Assembly: GCF_901933205.1 (NCBI RefSeq)
Contig: NC_044572.1
Coordinates: 22,468,501 to 22,532,500 of the forward strand
Reading direction: 5' to 3'
DNA: 64,000 bases
Origin: Camarhynchus parvulus
Lineage: Eukaryota; Chordata; Aves; Passeriformes; Thraupidae
A program made the position numbers and the translations under genes. Numbering within the stretch: position 1 is the first letter of the stretch; every line of letters begins with the position of its first letter. Below are positions 1-12,457 of this stretch, in pieces. The notes beneath the pieces are model-generated. The model was not told the DNA's origin. It was given only the letters and a program-made list of their open reading frames with translations, and did no database searches.

Positions 1-468
1 CTGGAACAAGTACAGCCAAGGGTTGTGCAGATGGCTGAGGCTGGAGCATGTCTCATACAAGGAGAGGCTGATGGACCTGTGCCTATTCAGCATATTGAAG
101 AGAAGGCTTTTGCGGGGGTGGGGGGGCTCTTCACCATCTGAATAGATACCTGACAATGCTAAGCAAAGATGGTGGAGCCACACTCTTCGCAGTGGTTCCC
201 AGTGACAGGGCAAGAGGCAATGGGCACAAACTGAAATAAAAGAAATTACATTTAGGCATAAGAAAAAAGGATTTTAGTATGAGGGTGATTAAGCACTGGC
301 ATACATTGCCCAGAGAATTTGTAGACTCCATGAAGATAATCAACCCATATGGACACAGCCCTGAGCATCTGGCTCTAGGTGACCCTGCTCTGAGCTGGGA
401 AGTTGGGCTAGATGATCTCTAGAGGTCCCTTCCAACCTCAGAAATTTGATGAGATATTCTGTGAAGTC
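1..468 (+). mobile_element. CR1 LINE, 3-prime end (left end cut by window)
   Basis: This is the 3-prime part of a CR1 non-LTR retrotransposon in sense orientation. Family hallmarks appear in the expected order: a block resembling 'GAGAGGCTGATGGACCTG' (end of the reverse-transcriptase ORF), 'CAAGAGGCAATGGGCACAAA' near 210-230, 'GCCCAGAGAATTTGTAGA' near 309-326, 'CTCTAGGTGACCCTGCT' near 373-389, and the terminal 'AGGTCCCTTCCAACCTCA' followed by an ATTCTGTGA end near 423-464. The ORF is not open, so the copy is dead. A G-rich expansion (near 115-127) interrupts the coding part. The 70-codon antisense frame inside it is a shadow. CR1 copies are usually 5-prime truncated; here the left limit is the window edge, so true length is unknown. 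Confidence 0.93.
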
Positions 469-599
469 TGCAAACCATGTGTTTGGAGAAGTGGTTTTTT
501 TATTTGTTACTGATCTATAGCTTTGTTGAGTCCAGCCTAAATATGGTCTTGTGAAATTTGGTGAATAATGGTTCTGTATTCCCTATATTCATTCCCTTC

Positions 600-960
600 C
601 TGGAAACTCCTATTTTTTCAGTTTCTCTGCAAAAACCATTATCCCACCATCTTAATTTTATTTGCCCTTCTCTGTAGCTTCTCTAACTCTACTGTGTCCT
701 TCTTGAGATGCAGAGACTAGAACTGCACACAACGCTGAAGATGGGAGTGCACTAAGGGTTTATATCATGGCAAAAAGCTGATGTCTCTTATTTTCAATAC
801 CATTTCTGCTGATGTCCAATATTTTGTTGGCTTTTTTAGCTGCTACTGCAAACTGAGACAATGATTTCAGAGATCTGTCAACGATGATTCCTAGGTCTCT
901 TTTCTGAACTGTAGCTGCAAAAAACGGCTGTATTTCTCCATCTGCCCGTTCTACTGGGGG
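600..960 (-). mobile_element. Old CR1-type LINE, ORF2 C-terminal relic
   Basis: Read on the minus strand this stretch encodes the C-terminal end of a CR1-like ORF2 protein. From about 905 downwards it gives 'QKRDLGIIVDRSL', then 'FAVAAKKANKILDISR'. It continues in the same sense near 740-640 as 'YKPLVHSHLQRCVQF', a stop where the family has Trp, and 'LHLKKDTVELEKLQRRA'. These match the family order (K-DLG-lvD, A-KKAN-IL, YK-LVR-HLEYCVQFW, P-LKKDI-LE-VQRRA). The first part is still open over about 99 codons, but the whole is clearly a fossil. It differs from the younger CR1 at 1-468, is in the opposite orientation, and is an independent, more diverged insertion. The exact CR1 subfamily, or a related LINE clade, cannot be decided by eye. 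Confidence 0.8.
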
Positions 961-2539
961 TACAACAGTAAAGACAGAGAAGCTGAGGGAAGGAAAAAAG
1001 TATGTCTGGTTGAATGTGTAGCAGTTTTCTTGCACTTGTTGCCTACATCTGTTGCACACATCTGTCTGTGCTCGGACCTATGCCTACAGTTGCCAGAACA
1101 CACTGATGGAGGAACACCTCTATCAGTGTGAGCAAGTCATAATCTGCAGCACCACCTCCCAACTCCTCTGCCTTCTTTGCTTGAAGTTCACTTTCAGCTG
1201 CCCCTGTGAAACAGCACTACCATGGAAGGGAATCTGATTTCTTTATGTTCTCTCACCTCCATTCACCTGGTGGTAACACATCCTGCCCCTCTGTTTTACT
1301 ATTCTTGGAGTCACAGTTGGGGTGGGTTTTTTTAATAATAATTATAAAGGAAAATCTTCACCAAGGCTTGCATAAGACAATTGCATTATTAGCTTTCCAT
1401 TACTGCCAAGGAAAGTATCTTAATTTAGCAGCTGTCTGTTACTGAGACTACTACTTGACAGCAGGGCTGACATAAATATTTATTGAACTTGCAAGGGGAA
1501 AACATCTACCAAGGAGGATGGAGTAGGATGGAGTATTCAAATTGGTGGAAAATTAACAGCTGTTTCACTCACCTGCTTCTCCTATTGGCTGCATTACAGG
1601 GGATACATGTTCAGAAATGAGTTCAGAAATGCTAAAACAATAGCCACAAGTGCCATAAGTTGAAACCACAGCAAACAAAAAAAAAAAATATTGTATTCAA
1701 TGCCCAGCCATGCTTTACAGGAACTCTTATCTAACTACCTTGAAAATGGCTAAATTACACGGTGCAGGCAACTTCAACTTTTGCACTTTATGTAATCACT
1801 GTATTTGCTACTCCTGCCACCCAATCTTTTCTAAATTTTAAACTTGTGCTGTCAAAAGGCAAAATAAACACTAGAGAGGCCATCTTTAAAGTGAGAGAAG
1901 TGCTGAATGGGCTAGCATCCAAAGAACTAAGATTATAGGAATCTGTACAGCAGGAAAAAATATATGAGGAGAGTTGGATTTTCCGTGGTGAAAGGAAAGC
2001 ATCCATTAAATCCTCCACTGTGTTTCAGAGTAATATCCACAAAAAGTCCCATCTCCCCTTTCCCTGGGCATTCATTTAATATAGGAACATTCCAAAAGTG
2101 CATCTTCATTAGTTGTTTCAGCCCATACCAATGCAGTCTTCATAGCAAAATATCTGTATAACTGATTGAAGGGACTAAATCCTTCCTTACAGACTGCAAC
2201 ACTTGTGGCATCTGATAAACTGATACCAGCAGGGCCCCCTCCCTACTAAATTGAATTGTTTTTAGCCTAGAGAATACCCCTCAGGGTTCACATCTGGATA
2301 TCTATTATATCTAATCTGAAAAATCACATACACTAGAGCAATCCACCAAAAGTAAGGATATGCTCAGACAGCCCTTGACTACAGATCTAAGGTTAAAACT
2401 TTAATCCTCAAACACCTTGAATAGTTCCTCATACAGCTGACATCTTTTTCTGGTGAAATTTAAATTGTCTGTTTCTACATGAAGACAGAACCATCATTAC
2501 CTTAATAAAGCTCTGCCCATGTCACAGACTGTCTGAGAA
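961..2539. other. No gene seen; two small direct duplications
   Basis: I see no gene here. Small open frames of 60-80 codons lack any recognisable domain. Two short local duplications are present: 'GGATGGAGTA' twice in tandem (1516-1535) and 'GTTCAGAAATG' repeated with 12-bp period (1609-1632). An A-run of 12 lies at 1677-1688 and is not followed by a recognisable retrotransposon tail. Confidence 0.6.
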
Positions 2540-2620
2540 GCCTGCCCTTGGTGACCTTGCTTGAGCAGGAGTGTCAGACAAAAGGTCCCCTCCAACCTCA
2601 ACCTTTTTGGGATTCTGTGT
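2540..2620 (+). mobile_element. CR1 LINE, very short 3-prime tail
   Basis: This is a severely 5-prime-truncated CR1 remnant. It shows 'GGTGACCTTGCTTGAGCAGG' near 2550-2569, then 'AGGTCCCCTCCAACCTCAAC' near 2583-2602 and 'GGGATTCTGTG', which are the last blocks of the CR1 3-prime UTR in the right order and spacing. A few bases differ from the usual pattern, and only one terminal octamer-like unit remains. Confidence 0.78.
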
Positions 2621-5600
2621 TATCAGAGCCCAAGAAGGATCCTCAGAGCTACTGCATGAATAAGGTAGATTTCTAAATGTTATCTAGTAAGTTTTCTCTA
2701 AGCAGATGTAAGAGCTGCTGGTGACTCTTAATGCTGCATGCAAAAGAGATCTGCACAGGAAATGCAGGGAAGGACAATGGCTCAGCTTTACCAAGCAGTT
2801 CAGTGCTTTATAGGACTTCCTTAGAACATGACAGATTTGATCTTCCTTCAGCCAAAGGTTCATACCTCCAATTTTAACATAGCAGAATCAGTAGGGCAGC
2901 AGAAATGCAGTTCCTACCCTTCCCTGCAGCATGGAGCTGCGCTGTGGAAAGAAAGACAAGGGTCATTGCATGAAAGAAGGAAGTGCAGGAAATCACTGAA
3001 CATCAGTGACTGGACCCCTGGTTTATGAGAAAGAGATTAGGAAAGAGGTATCTTGTTTTGATTTCTATTCTTAGCCTTCCCTATGCATTCTGCCTAAACA
3101 ATCATAAGAATGGATAAGCATTCCTGACACTGGAGCATAAAAATAAAGGCTTTACCTCAAAAACAAAGCTTCTCCAGCTGCCAATTTTCCAAACAAAAGC
3201 AAGGCATTCTCTTCTCCTTTTTGAAAAGGAAGGTTAATAAAATATTTCCAGGTGTGAACCTTCATTTAACCCCATACAATCACTACATACTCATGGGATT
3301 GAGTGCCCAAGACAATTTCAGCCCTACTCCTGTAGGTACTCAGTTACACCCTCTGTTTTATATTCCAATTCTGGGACTGTCACACTTCTCCCAATGCCTT
3401 GCAGGCACCAGAGGTAGCTCATTTGCAGCTACATGTTCTAAAATGACAGCACCCAACTGAGCATCACAACACTATATCCTGCTGCATACCAACAAGAAAA
3501 TTCCAAGGTCAACGTTCTAAGCTTCACAATTTCCAGCTGCAGCATTATCAGACTTAACTATTCCTTTATGTACTTGTAAAAATATGATACAAATAAAACA
3601 ATTAAGGATTACAGTATTTAATTTTTTTTATCAAATGTAGAAACTTCAAACCCCTCAGAATTTCAATGGGGCATTTCTGTATTTTACAAGTTTCTATTGA
3701 TGTGTGGATTTAAGAATCGTGGTGGGGGACACAACTCCCCCCAAACTACAGCAGCAGTAGTTTCTGTAGCCACATAAGCTCAATTTATTCGAACTGTAAA
3801 ATGTGTATTATTTACTCTGTAATCCACAGCCATTATAAAGCACTTAAGGAATTCTCATCCAGTTATCCCTTCTGATCACTGATTTGAATAAACATGCCTA
3901 ACACTATAATTTTGAAGACACCAAATCTTGCCTAGTATGTATCTGACTGCCCTTAGACTATTCATTTTAATGCTTTTTAAAGACTACATAATATTATAGT
4001 CAAAGCCCACAAAGACCTATTATGCTGTCCACATTATCTCTTTGAGCTGGCACTATAATCTCCATGTGAGCTCATTTGTATACAGCTGAGTATAACCCTA
4101 AAGATTTTTAAAGTCTTACTATAAAAGGAATCAGTACCTATTTTATCTGTAAAACTTGAGACTTCTCAATAGAAGTCCTGGTAACAAAGATGGCTTTGGC
4201 TGAGATGTAAAAGATAAGCAATGAGACTGCAGCTGCTCTCTAGTTCCCAGGGTAATTTGGGGGAAGGAACTGTGGCCTCCTATGTTTCTCTCCATGTAGT
4301 ATTATACCTGTGTAATGACAGGTCAGACACTGAGGTGTTTGAGAAATACAGATATATTTGTTAAATTATCAAATGTTCTTTGAATAATGGGAAAAATTCA
4401 ATACACCTTCCTGCTGAAACTGGGGAGAATAGAAAGCACTGATGCTTCTACAGCATGACACACCTCTAACCTCACTGAACTGTAGAACACATATATATAA
4501 ACCTCGGCTATAAAAATAGGCAGCAGTAAAACCCTTACCCTAAATCAAACTCTCGGAGAGTGCTGAGTGAAGTATGAGTCTTTCACAGACAAGGACTATG
4601 CAGGCTTCTAGGTAAGGCAAGCAAAAGAGAAGTTGATGTCATTAGAAAAAAATACATAGGACTTATTTAATTACATTCATAATTTTCATTTAAAGATGGA
4701 TTTGATTGCCTCTGAAACCTCAAGATACTTGAAAATAGGATGAAGTTTTTGCTCAGAACCCATTCATAAGTGAAATATTGGCTAAATTAGGAGGCTGTGT
4801 TAAAGGCAAGAGAAAAAAGAGGCTCACACACAGTCTTTGTGAAAGAAAGGTGAGAAGAAAAGGTGCCATTATTTTTCCAGTTATTACAGGATATGATGCT
4901 TTACCATGGAAAGATACATCTTGCAAAGCTTGTCTCTGCATACATTTTTGTTTCTCCTTTTTTTTTTTTTTAATAAAAAGTTAATTCAGAGCTACTTGTC
5001 TCAGGATCACAGTCCTGATGTAAGTAAGAATAAAGACTCTAAGAACAATTGCTAAAATATAAATAATTTGAGAGCACTCTGCATGCTTAATTCTTGCTCC
5101 TCAAACTTTTGAATGTTAAGGATGGGACTATTGATTTTGCCACCCTCCTGATGTGGGAGGCATTTTCTGTATCTCTGCACATTACACTACAAACAGACTA
5201 TTTGAGTTAAGCAGAACTTTGGCTTTTCCTGCCTCTTTCTCAGTATGCAATCTTAAGTCCAGAGATTTGATTTCCTCAAAAATGGGATAATTTCAATTCC
5301 TATTCCTATTCCTAACACAGATAAAACACAATTGCTTCATAAATCCTGCTAATCTAATTCCTACTTAAAGCCAATGGGATTCTCTTCATTGACTCAAATG
5401 GGAATGGAAGCAAATCTAGTGAAACTGGTACATCTATTGTCTGGCTCTGTGGGGACTAAAATTGCCTTTTAAAATATTGTGGAGCCTTTTTGAGACTTTT
5501 CTTTCAACTCATCTCGCAAATATGAAACCATATTTTCATTAATTTTCCTAAACACATTGAGCAGCAGCTTTTGGGTTTGGAAGTCAAGTAGGGTGCAGGG

Positions 5601-8600
5601 GAATGTGCCATCCCTGTCAGCTGTTTTGCTGTGAACTCTGGTCACCTAAGTTTTTTTATAGAAATCTTCATAATAAAGCTCACTGAGACTGTTCTGGGAG
5701 GGGAAAAAAAGTTCATAATCCAAGGTCAGAATTTACATAGATACATATACAAATCCAGCCTATCACAATATGTACTACAGCCAGTTGTCCTGATGAGAAC
5801 TGAAATATGGCACATAACCCCCACCAGGAAGGACCATACAATTTTAATTGATGTAGTCATGAAGCATATTTCTATTTCATCCATAATTCTAAGCTGTTTT
5901 CAATCGTTTTCCTACTTATTGTTCAAAAATTTTGTGAATAGAAAAGCAAAATTTCAGCAACTATTTTATATTCATATTTCCTTTGGTTTGAATGCTGTTA
6001 TGGAACACTGACAGGATTTGTCCTGTGATTGTATAAGAAGGTAAGATACTTGAGGGTGAGCATCTGCTCTCTGAATTGTTTTTCTGTAATTCCTGTAGCA
6101 AAGGATACTGGTTTACTTTTAATTGGATGGGGAAATTTTATCATTTTTTCTTTACTTGTGCAAAACATAATTTTGGTTATTTCATTAGCCAAATAAATTT
6201 GTGCATAGCTTTTATATTAGTCATTTTCTTTAACATTTCCTAACTTTTGTGCCTAAATTACAAAGGTACTGTTGTACATCAGAACTTGGTGCCACCAGAA
6301 CTTGGTGTGAAATATTTGACAATGCTGGCATCCAGTATGTTAAGCAGTTATTGACCACAAGATTAAGCACTATCATAGAAAAATGCTTAAAAGCTTAAAG
6401 TTCCAGTCAAAATAAGCCCTTTAAAGTCTATATGGTTATAATGTTCATATCTTCACATCAAACTTTTCCCAACAATTTAGGCTGCAACTCAGGCAATGAA
6501 AGAAGAGTGGAGCTGGAATTAAGGTGTACACAAAACTGCCCTAGATGGTTACCCTTAGGAAGGATATCTGAATTTAGACTTTCCATTGGGATCTTCTCTG
6601 ATTTTGAAAGATTTATTATTTTGTGTGTCAGGTTGTCCTGGGAATATGGCTGCCTAATAATATTCTGAATATCATGTTTCTATCCTCATTTTGATGCCCA
6701 GAAATTACAGGAACAAACTGAAAATGAAGAAAACAAATCTACTGGGAAGAAAAAGATAATGCTTCTGAAACCCCAAAGAAAACTGAGTTCTAGTTTCTTT
6801 CAATAATTGCATAGAAAAACAACTAATTCAAAATATTAATGCCACTGAGAGAGGCATTCTTAACATAAATGTAGAATTATGTTTTCAACAGACTTCAAGT
6901 TATGTTAGTTATGAACTCTTTACTTGAATGTCAGCAGTCTTCTGAAGTGGAAGTCAGTACACCATCCAAAACTATACAGTGCAAGTCTGCAAATGTAGCC
7001 AGTGAAATCTGAGGTCCAAAGAAAACCCAAAACTGCAGTACTGGACAGCAGCCCACCTTAGAGCTTTAGGTGACAATAGTTGTCGTCAGTGAGTGCCTGC
7101 AGAAATGACAGCCAGCAAAGGGAGTGTATTTCCACAATCTGTCCCTCTTGACATCCACAGGACCAAAGTCCTCTTTTGTAGAAAATACAAATTTCCCCCT
7201 ACTGGGGAGCCCAGTCACATTCACCCAGTATTTGAGCTTTGCCAGTCACAGAGCCAGTCCAAAACTTTAGGACTTCGGGAAGAAAACCCTGTATAACTAG
7301 GTTAAGATAAGGTTTCTAAAAATATTTTGTGGAACTTGTCAAAATGCAAGTCTTATTTCAGCATTTTTGTATCATCTAAGACTTGAGTCAAGAGCAATAA
7401 GAAATTCTCACAGAATCCACTTCATATGTGGTCTTGAACTGTGATGGGATCAGGCAGATCTCATCTGTCACAGTGTTGCAATAAACTAGAAAGGAGTTAT
7501 CTTACCAAGGCTGCTGATGATGTCAAGACAAGAAAAGTGATGTGTATTCCAAACCCATGTTGCTTTCAGATTATAGGATATGTACTCAGAAATTCCCTTT
7601 CGTAGGAATGCAAGTCAACTGATGAAAGCAGCCATTGCTGCAACCTTTTTTCTGACTTTCAGGATTAGCTATCTTTTTCTTCAGGCTGCAGAGCAGCAGC
7701 TCCAGGTGTGCATTGGAATGTCTGAATGGACAATTTATGCAATAAGCATTGTCACTAAAATTAATGTGCTCACAAAACAACCAGCAGAAAGAGAGTCAGG
7801 GTCACACTAAATGAATGTTGACACACATGTGTCCTCTGAAAGCTGATAAGGCCTTTTTTAGGTAAACAATCTTCAATGCCAGGATCAAACATAAGCTTGG
7901 AATCAGTTTGACAAGTGCATGATCACATTGGCCATGAGAGCTATTTGTATTTTGCTATGGATTCTTTTAGGTCTGCTTCAGAGCACCTGAGATATCTGGA
8001 CCCTAGAAGGTTTGAGTTTGAATTCTTCAGTGCTGGGAGTCAGATTCCACTAGGATATAAACTTGCCGAGCACATCCCTTGGCATTGCTGTAAATACAAA
8101 GAGTAAAATTCATTTCTGAGTATGCAGGCACGCCAAATCTGCTGCTGGCCCAGATGAGTTACACTTGAGTGGAGACCCAAGAAATCTGTCTGTGAGTCAG
8201 CAGAGAGCACACCATGGATTAACTGCTTCTGAAACCACCAAGGAATGGCCCTCTATGCGTAATTGAGCTTTGGATTTAAAAACATGGGAAGAGTTTCAAA
8301 ATTATGCATAGTGGAATGAATTTATGAGGCTGTGCAGCATAAATTTATGATATATGGAAACAGATTGTCAAAAGGTATAAACACAGTTTTGCATTTTCTT
8401 GCAATTATGGTATACCTATTTCTATTCACTTGCTTCTTGTCCCTAGTGCTCCTATTCTCACCAGTAGGAATGACTGCACCACAGAATGTGATGTGGGCTA
8501 GACAGTTCTGTTTCAATTCTTCATCAAAACCCACAATGACTCAATGTCTGGAGAAGATTAAGTCTTGAACAAACAAAATTCTAGCCTTCACCATCATTCT

Positions 8601-11600
8601 TTTAAACCTTAGCAGTAGAATGCACTTTCACACTATCTGGAGATCTAAAAGTTGTTTCTGTTAGCTTATATTTTTCATCTCTTTTCACTCTCCCTATGAT
8701 ACCAGCACAATGAACTATGAAATTTCCATATTCAGAAAGATAAGACAAATTTGTCAAGAATTTCTCTATCTTTTCTCAAGGGTAAATGAGATAGTCTTAG
8801 TTGATGGACCAGAGCTAGATTCATTCAATCTAATTTCAGATATTTAATTGAAGTGCCTAGTGGAGGTTGCTGGTTGCTCCAAACTTCTTATATAGACAGT
8901 TGAGAACAGGAACATCTTTGAGGGAGTTTATATTCCAACTTTGATTTCTTACATTTTCCACCAACTTGAGAAAGAGTGAGATTACTACAGTTATGCTGGT
9001 TGAATCCAGACCACCTAGCAGCAGAGAAATGTGAGACTTTAGGAGAATCCTCTCTTGATAACCTCAATCCCAGCTCTAAAGGCTATGGCCTTGTACAGGC
9101 TGAAGAGGGAGTTCTGCCACAAATCACTGATTCACAGCTGGACACTTGTAACCATGCACTGACATCTAATCACCACCACTTTAAGTGTGATTTAGACATT
9201 TGTTGCCCAGCTGCTTTGTTACAGTCATAAAGCTGAAGTCCTTCACTTAAATCCATTTCTGAGTCTGTCACTTATTCTCCTCCGTGTTTTGATCAATAGC
9301 TCAGAGCTCTTCAATACCATCTCACTGTATGTAACAATTTGAAATTATATCCACATTTTGGCTGTCAAAATGTAAAATACAAACTCATATCCAGGAAACA
9401 TAATGCTTTCCAGAAAATTATTAATATCTCCAGTACATAAAATCCCTGCACACTCCAAGGTGCACAGCAGCTTTTTCTGATTACCCAGTACCCTACACTG
9501 CTAAATGCACTTACTGACATTATCAGAAATTGAGGGTGTTAAAAACCTGCATAAGTAAACAGTGCTCAAATTTTGAAAAATTATGGGGATTTCATAGACA
9601 GATTAAAGACTTACAAGAAGATTTAGTCATTCTTGCACAAAATGGATGCAATTTGGGTAACAGAAGTAGGTTTTCTGCTGCTGGTTGCTCTCTTTGTTTC
9701 TGCAGTTCTTTAAGCCTGAGATCTTCATGTAATTCATTATCCATTTGTGTTATGGCTTTTCCAAATGACCTTTAATTTTTTACTTCCTTTCCATGCTTTA
9801 TTTTAGGATTCTGTGGAAATGCATTGAGTATATGCCTCAACTACACGATTTGTAGTTCTCCAAAATATTCTTTCCTTAAGTCTAAAAAGGTCATATCTTT
9901 CTGCAAACTTAGAAAGTGCTTTTGATCCATGCTTAGCTGTATGGGTATCTATGCAAAACACAGGTATGATCTCTCTGTTGTATCATTTGGTGCATGTAGA
10001 GGGGCACCAAAAGCGACAGAAATTGGAAAGGGCACCTTTTCTCCCTCACTCCTCTTTGATTTCTGATAGTCTAGGACACACCTCCACAGTAATTTGTTTC
10101 AAGGGAACCCTAAAACTGAAGAGATGTACATGCTTATTAGATTTCACTGTGGCACAAATTAGAGAATTACATCTAGAAAAAAGGAAGGCTCTATTAAAAT
10201 TTCATTTTGAGATTAATGCTAAAAAGCTCTAAAATAAAATATAAATAATGAGGAACCAATTAAAATTCTTTTGAAATTATTAATTTTTAAATGTTTACCT
10301 AGAGCATGTGGCATATGAAATCATTCTCTGTGTCTCTCCTCCCTTCCCTCCCATTCAGTCATTTTCCTGCCTATTGCTTAACTAAAACTAGATTTGACAA
10401 AGGGGCAAAGATCTCAGAAGTATTTTCTTCCAAATTGCCTCATGAAAGTAGTCTATCAAAAAGAAGCTTGAGGCAAAGCCTGAGGTATGCACTCACATCT
10501 TATTAGACGCTGGAGAATTGACCCAGAGCCCAGAGCAAGCATCTCTTCTTTAGTGCTCACAAAACTATTTGTTCATCCCTTGTATCCTTGTTTAAATAAT
10601 TGGTCTGTTTTACTTTGTAAATATCAAGGCTCCATAGAGCTGCTAAGTTAAAACCCCCAGGGTAAGATCCAGGCTCTGGTGGAGTCTATCAGCATTTTAC
10701 TATTGACTCTCCTGGGGTCAGGATAGGACCAAAGACTTTTCTGTCTAAATGGACAAGGCAGATAAAAAAGGTGAGAGGGCAGATCAATACATCAAATAAA
10801 ATATTCTCTTCAAATTATTCTTTCAGCTTTAATATATATACACAATGTCACCATAGCTATGCCACGTCTGAACAAAGACAGGTATCAATGACATCAGTGC
10901 ATTAAAACTGCCCAAAATTTTAATTTGGCAAGGAAGCATTTAAAGGGATTTCACTTTGTCTTCTTTACACCACATCTTTTCAGCGGTTGCTAAAAACAAA
11001 ACTGGTGATGATGCATTTTCAAAGGGTGCCCTTCTTGTGCACTGATGCACAGGGACCAGCTCACTCAGAGGTGCCCAGCCAAGGTTAGAGCTACCCCATG
11101 GACAACATTTCTACCACCCACAAGTCTGAGACCTTTGGTGAGGGGGAACCCCCTTTACCAGCATTGCACACATCGAATTACCCAGAACCTCTGCTGTCTG
11201 AGCCCACGAGACAGCAACGTGGCCCCCTGAGGAGAGGCGGCTGCAGTCCTCAATATTCAAAAATTATATTTGAACATTGGCCTGTGGAAATCCTAAAAGT
11301 GGCAGCTTCTACTTCTGAAAAAGTACAGCCCCTCTTATTATACCTATAGTACTGCTTCACTTCATGCAATACATACATCATGAACTCCAGCTGGAATATT
11401 TTTATAGAATGTTTTATTTTTATATGAATATTTTATAGAGAAACATTATGCAAGGAGAGTGTGGTATCCAAACCTCCTCAATAAATACTTGCATCAATTG
11501 CCTACTGCTCCTAGGCAACAATAAGAAAAGTGAGGGAAAGCACAAAGTTTCAGTCTACTTTTTATTGATTTTAGCTTTCTCATTCACTGTGTGTTAAATA

Positions 11601-12287
11601 TCACAACGCAAAATCCATTTTACCAGATGCAAGTGACAATTATGCTTTTACTTTTCTAGGCTGTAATGGAAAATTGTCTCATTTAGCCATTGTCAGATTT
11701 TTAAAATGATTTCTGACTCCAAAACTGACGCAATATAAGTGTTTACAGAGTTTGCCTGAAACAAGCTGCATCAATTTAAGTTTTGATGTTAACTCCTGCT
11801 TTCTTGACAATGTGCACTCTTGTGCCAGCTTGCCCACTTAAGTATTGAGACATTCTGTGCACAGAAAATACAGAACAGCATGTAAAAAATCTTCTCTGCC
11901 CCTTTCCAGTCCTAAAAAGAAAATAGCAAAGGGACATTACTATGAATTCAGTCAAAATAATTGGATTTAAAAGCAAAATCTCAACAGATTCTTATACCAT
12001 TGTAAACAGGACAAATGTTGTGCCCAAAACATAAGGGAAAACACTGCAATAGCTCTTTAAATGTAAGGTGACTTACTGAATCTGCATCTTCAATGTTTTG
12101 CAGTCTGTGTATTGTGGAATTCTGACAGCATGTGCATGAAAATGTGTATACGAAATCTGATTATTCACATTCATACTCAAATTATTCTGTTACTATAGAA
12201 AAGAAAGTGGATCTCTGCCAAAGGCTTTTATAAAATAGAGTGAAAAATTAAAAATCTCATTTTCTCCAGGAAATTGGGATGGAGAAA
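2621..12287. other. Long gene-free, repeat-poor stretch
   Basis: I recognise no gene or transposon in these 9.7 kb. It is AT-rich single-copy-looking sequence. Frames up to 126 codons (5631-6011, +) are A/T-rich, carry no domain or signal peptide pattern and are expected by chance. Minor structure: a T-run of 14 at 4958-4971 followed by AATAAA; a 12-bp direct repeat 'CAGAACTTGGTG' at 6280-6291 and 6296-6307; and a slightly GC-richer patch near 11040-11250 whose 83-codon frame has no family resemblance I can name. Confidence 0.6.
4958..4971. repeat. Poly(T) run of 14
   Basis: A homopolymer of 14 T on the plus strand. It is not attached to a recognisable retrotransposon body or processed pseudogene on its minus-strand side, so it is best called a simple repeat, likely length-variable. 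Confidence 0.85.
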
Positions 12288-12352
12288 GTGTTAGGTTTAC
12301 AGTTGAACTTCATGATCTTATAGGTATTTACCAACCTAAGTGATTCTATAAT
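12288..12352 (+). mobile_element. CR1-like 3-prime tail, copy 1 of an adjacent pair
   Basis: The segment reads 'GTGTTAGGTTTACAGTTGAA', then a 'CATGATCTTATAGG' block, 'CCAACCTAAGTGATTCTATA'. This is the avian CR1-type terminal pattern (gatgatctt-aaaggt-cttttccaacctaaatgattctatga). Only the last 65 bp or so are present. It lies directly before a second, longer copy of the same tail. The pair may reflect a nested insertion into the tail or a small segmental duplication. Confidence 0.65.
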
Positions 12353-12457
12353 TGGGGACATGGTTTAGTGGTAGAATTGCAGTGTTAAGTTTACTGATGG
12401 ATGATGATCTTAAAGGTCTTTTTCAACCTAAATGATTCTATGAATTTATACTAATTG
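12353..12457 (+). mobile_element. CR1-like 3-prime tail, copy 2 with longer head
   Basis: The stretch begins near 'GGGGACATGGTTTAGTGG' and ends with 'GATCTTAAAGGTCTTTTTC', 'AACCTAAATGATTCTATGAA'. Block order equals that of the preceding copy, but this one has about 40 extra bases at its head ('TGGTTTAGTGGTAGAATTGC'). In birds such short elements are 5-prime-truncated CR1 or CR1-tailed SINE pieces. No tRNA-like head with clear A and B boxes is visible, so I favour truncated CR1. Confidence 0.65.

Noticed and set aside
4944..4980. T14 followed by AATAAA as a retroposon tail or terminator
   Set aside because: Orientation of AATAAA and T-run is inconsistent with one processed insertion, and no body or target duplication was seen.
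5631..6011. 126-codon plus-strand open frame
   Set aside because: AT-driven residue composition (I, F, K, S rich), no domain and no upstream promoter-like context.
12353..12400. Possible tRNA-like head ('TGGTTTAGTGGTAGAATTGC') suggesting a tRNA gene or SINE
   Set aside because: No complete A-box/B-box pair or cloverleaf could be drawn, and the rest matches a CR1-type tail.
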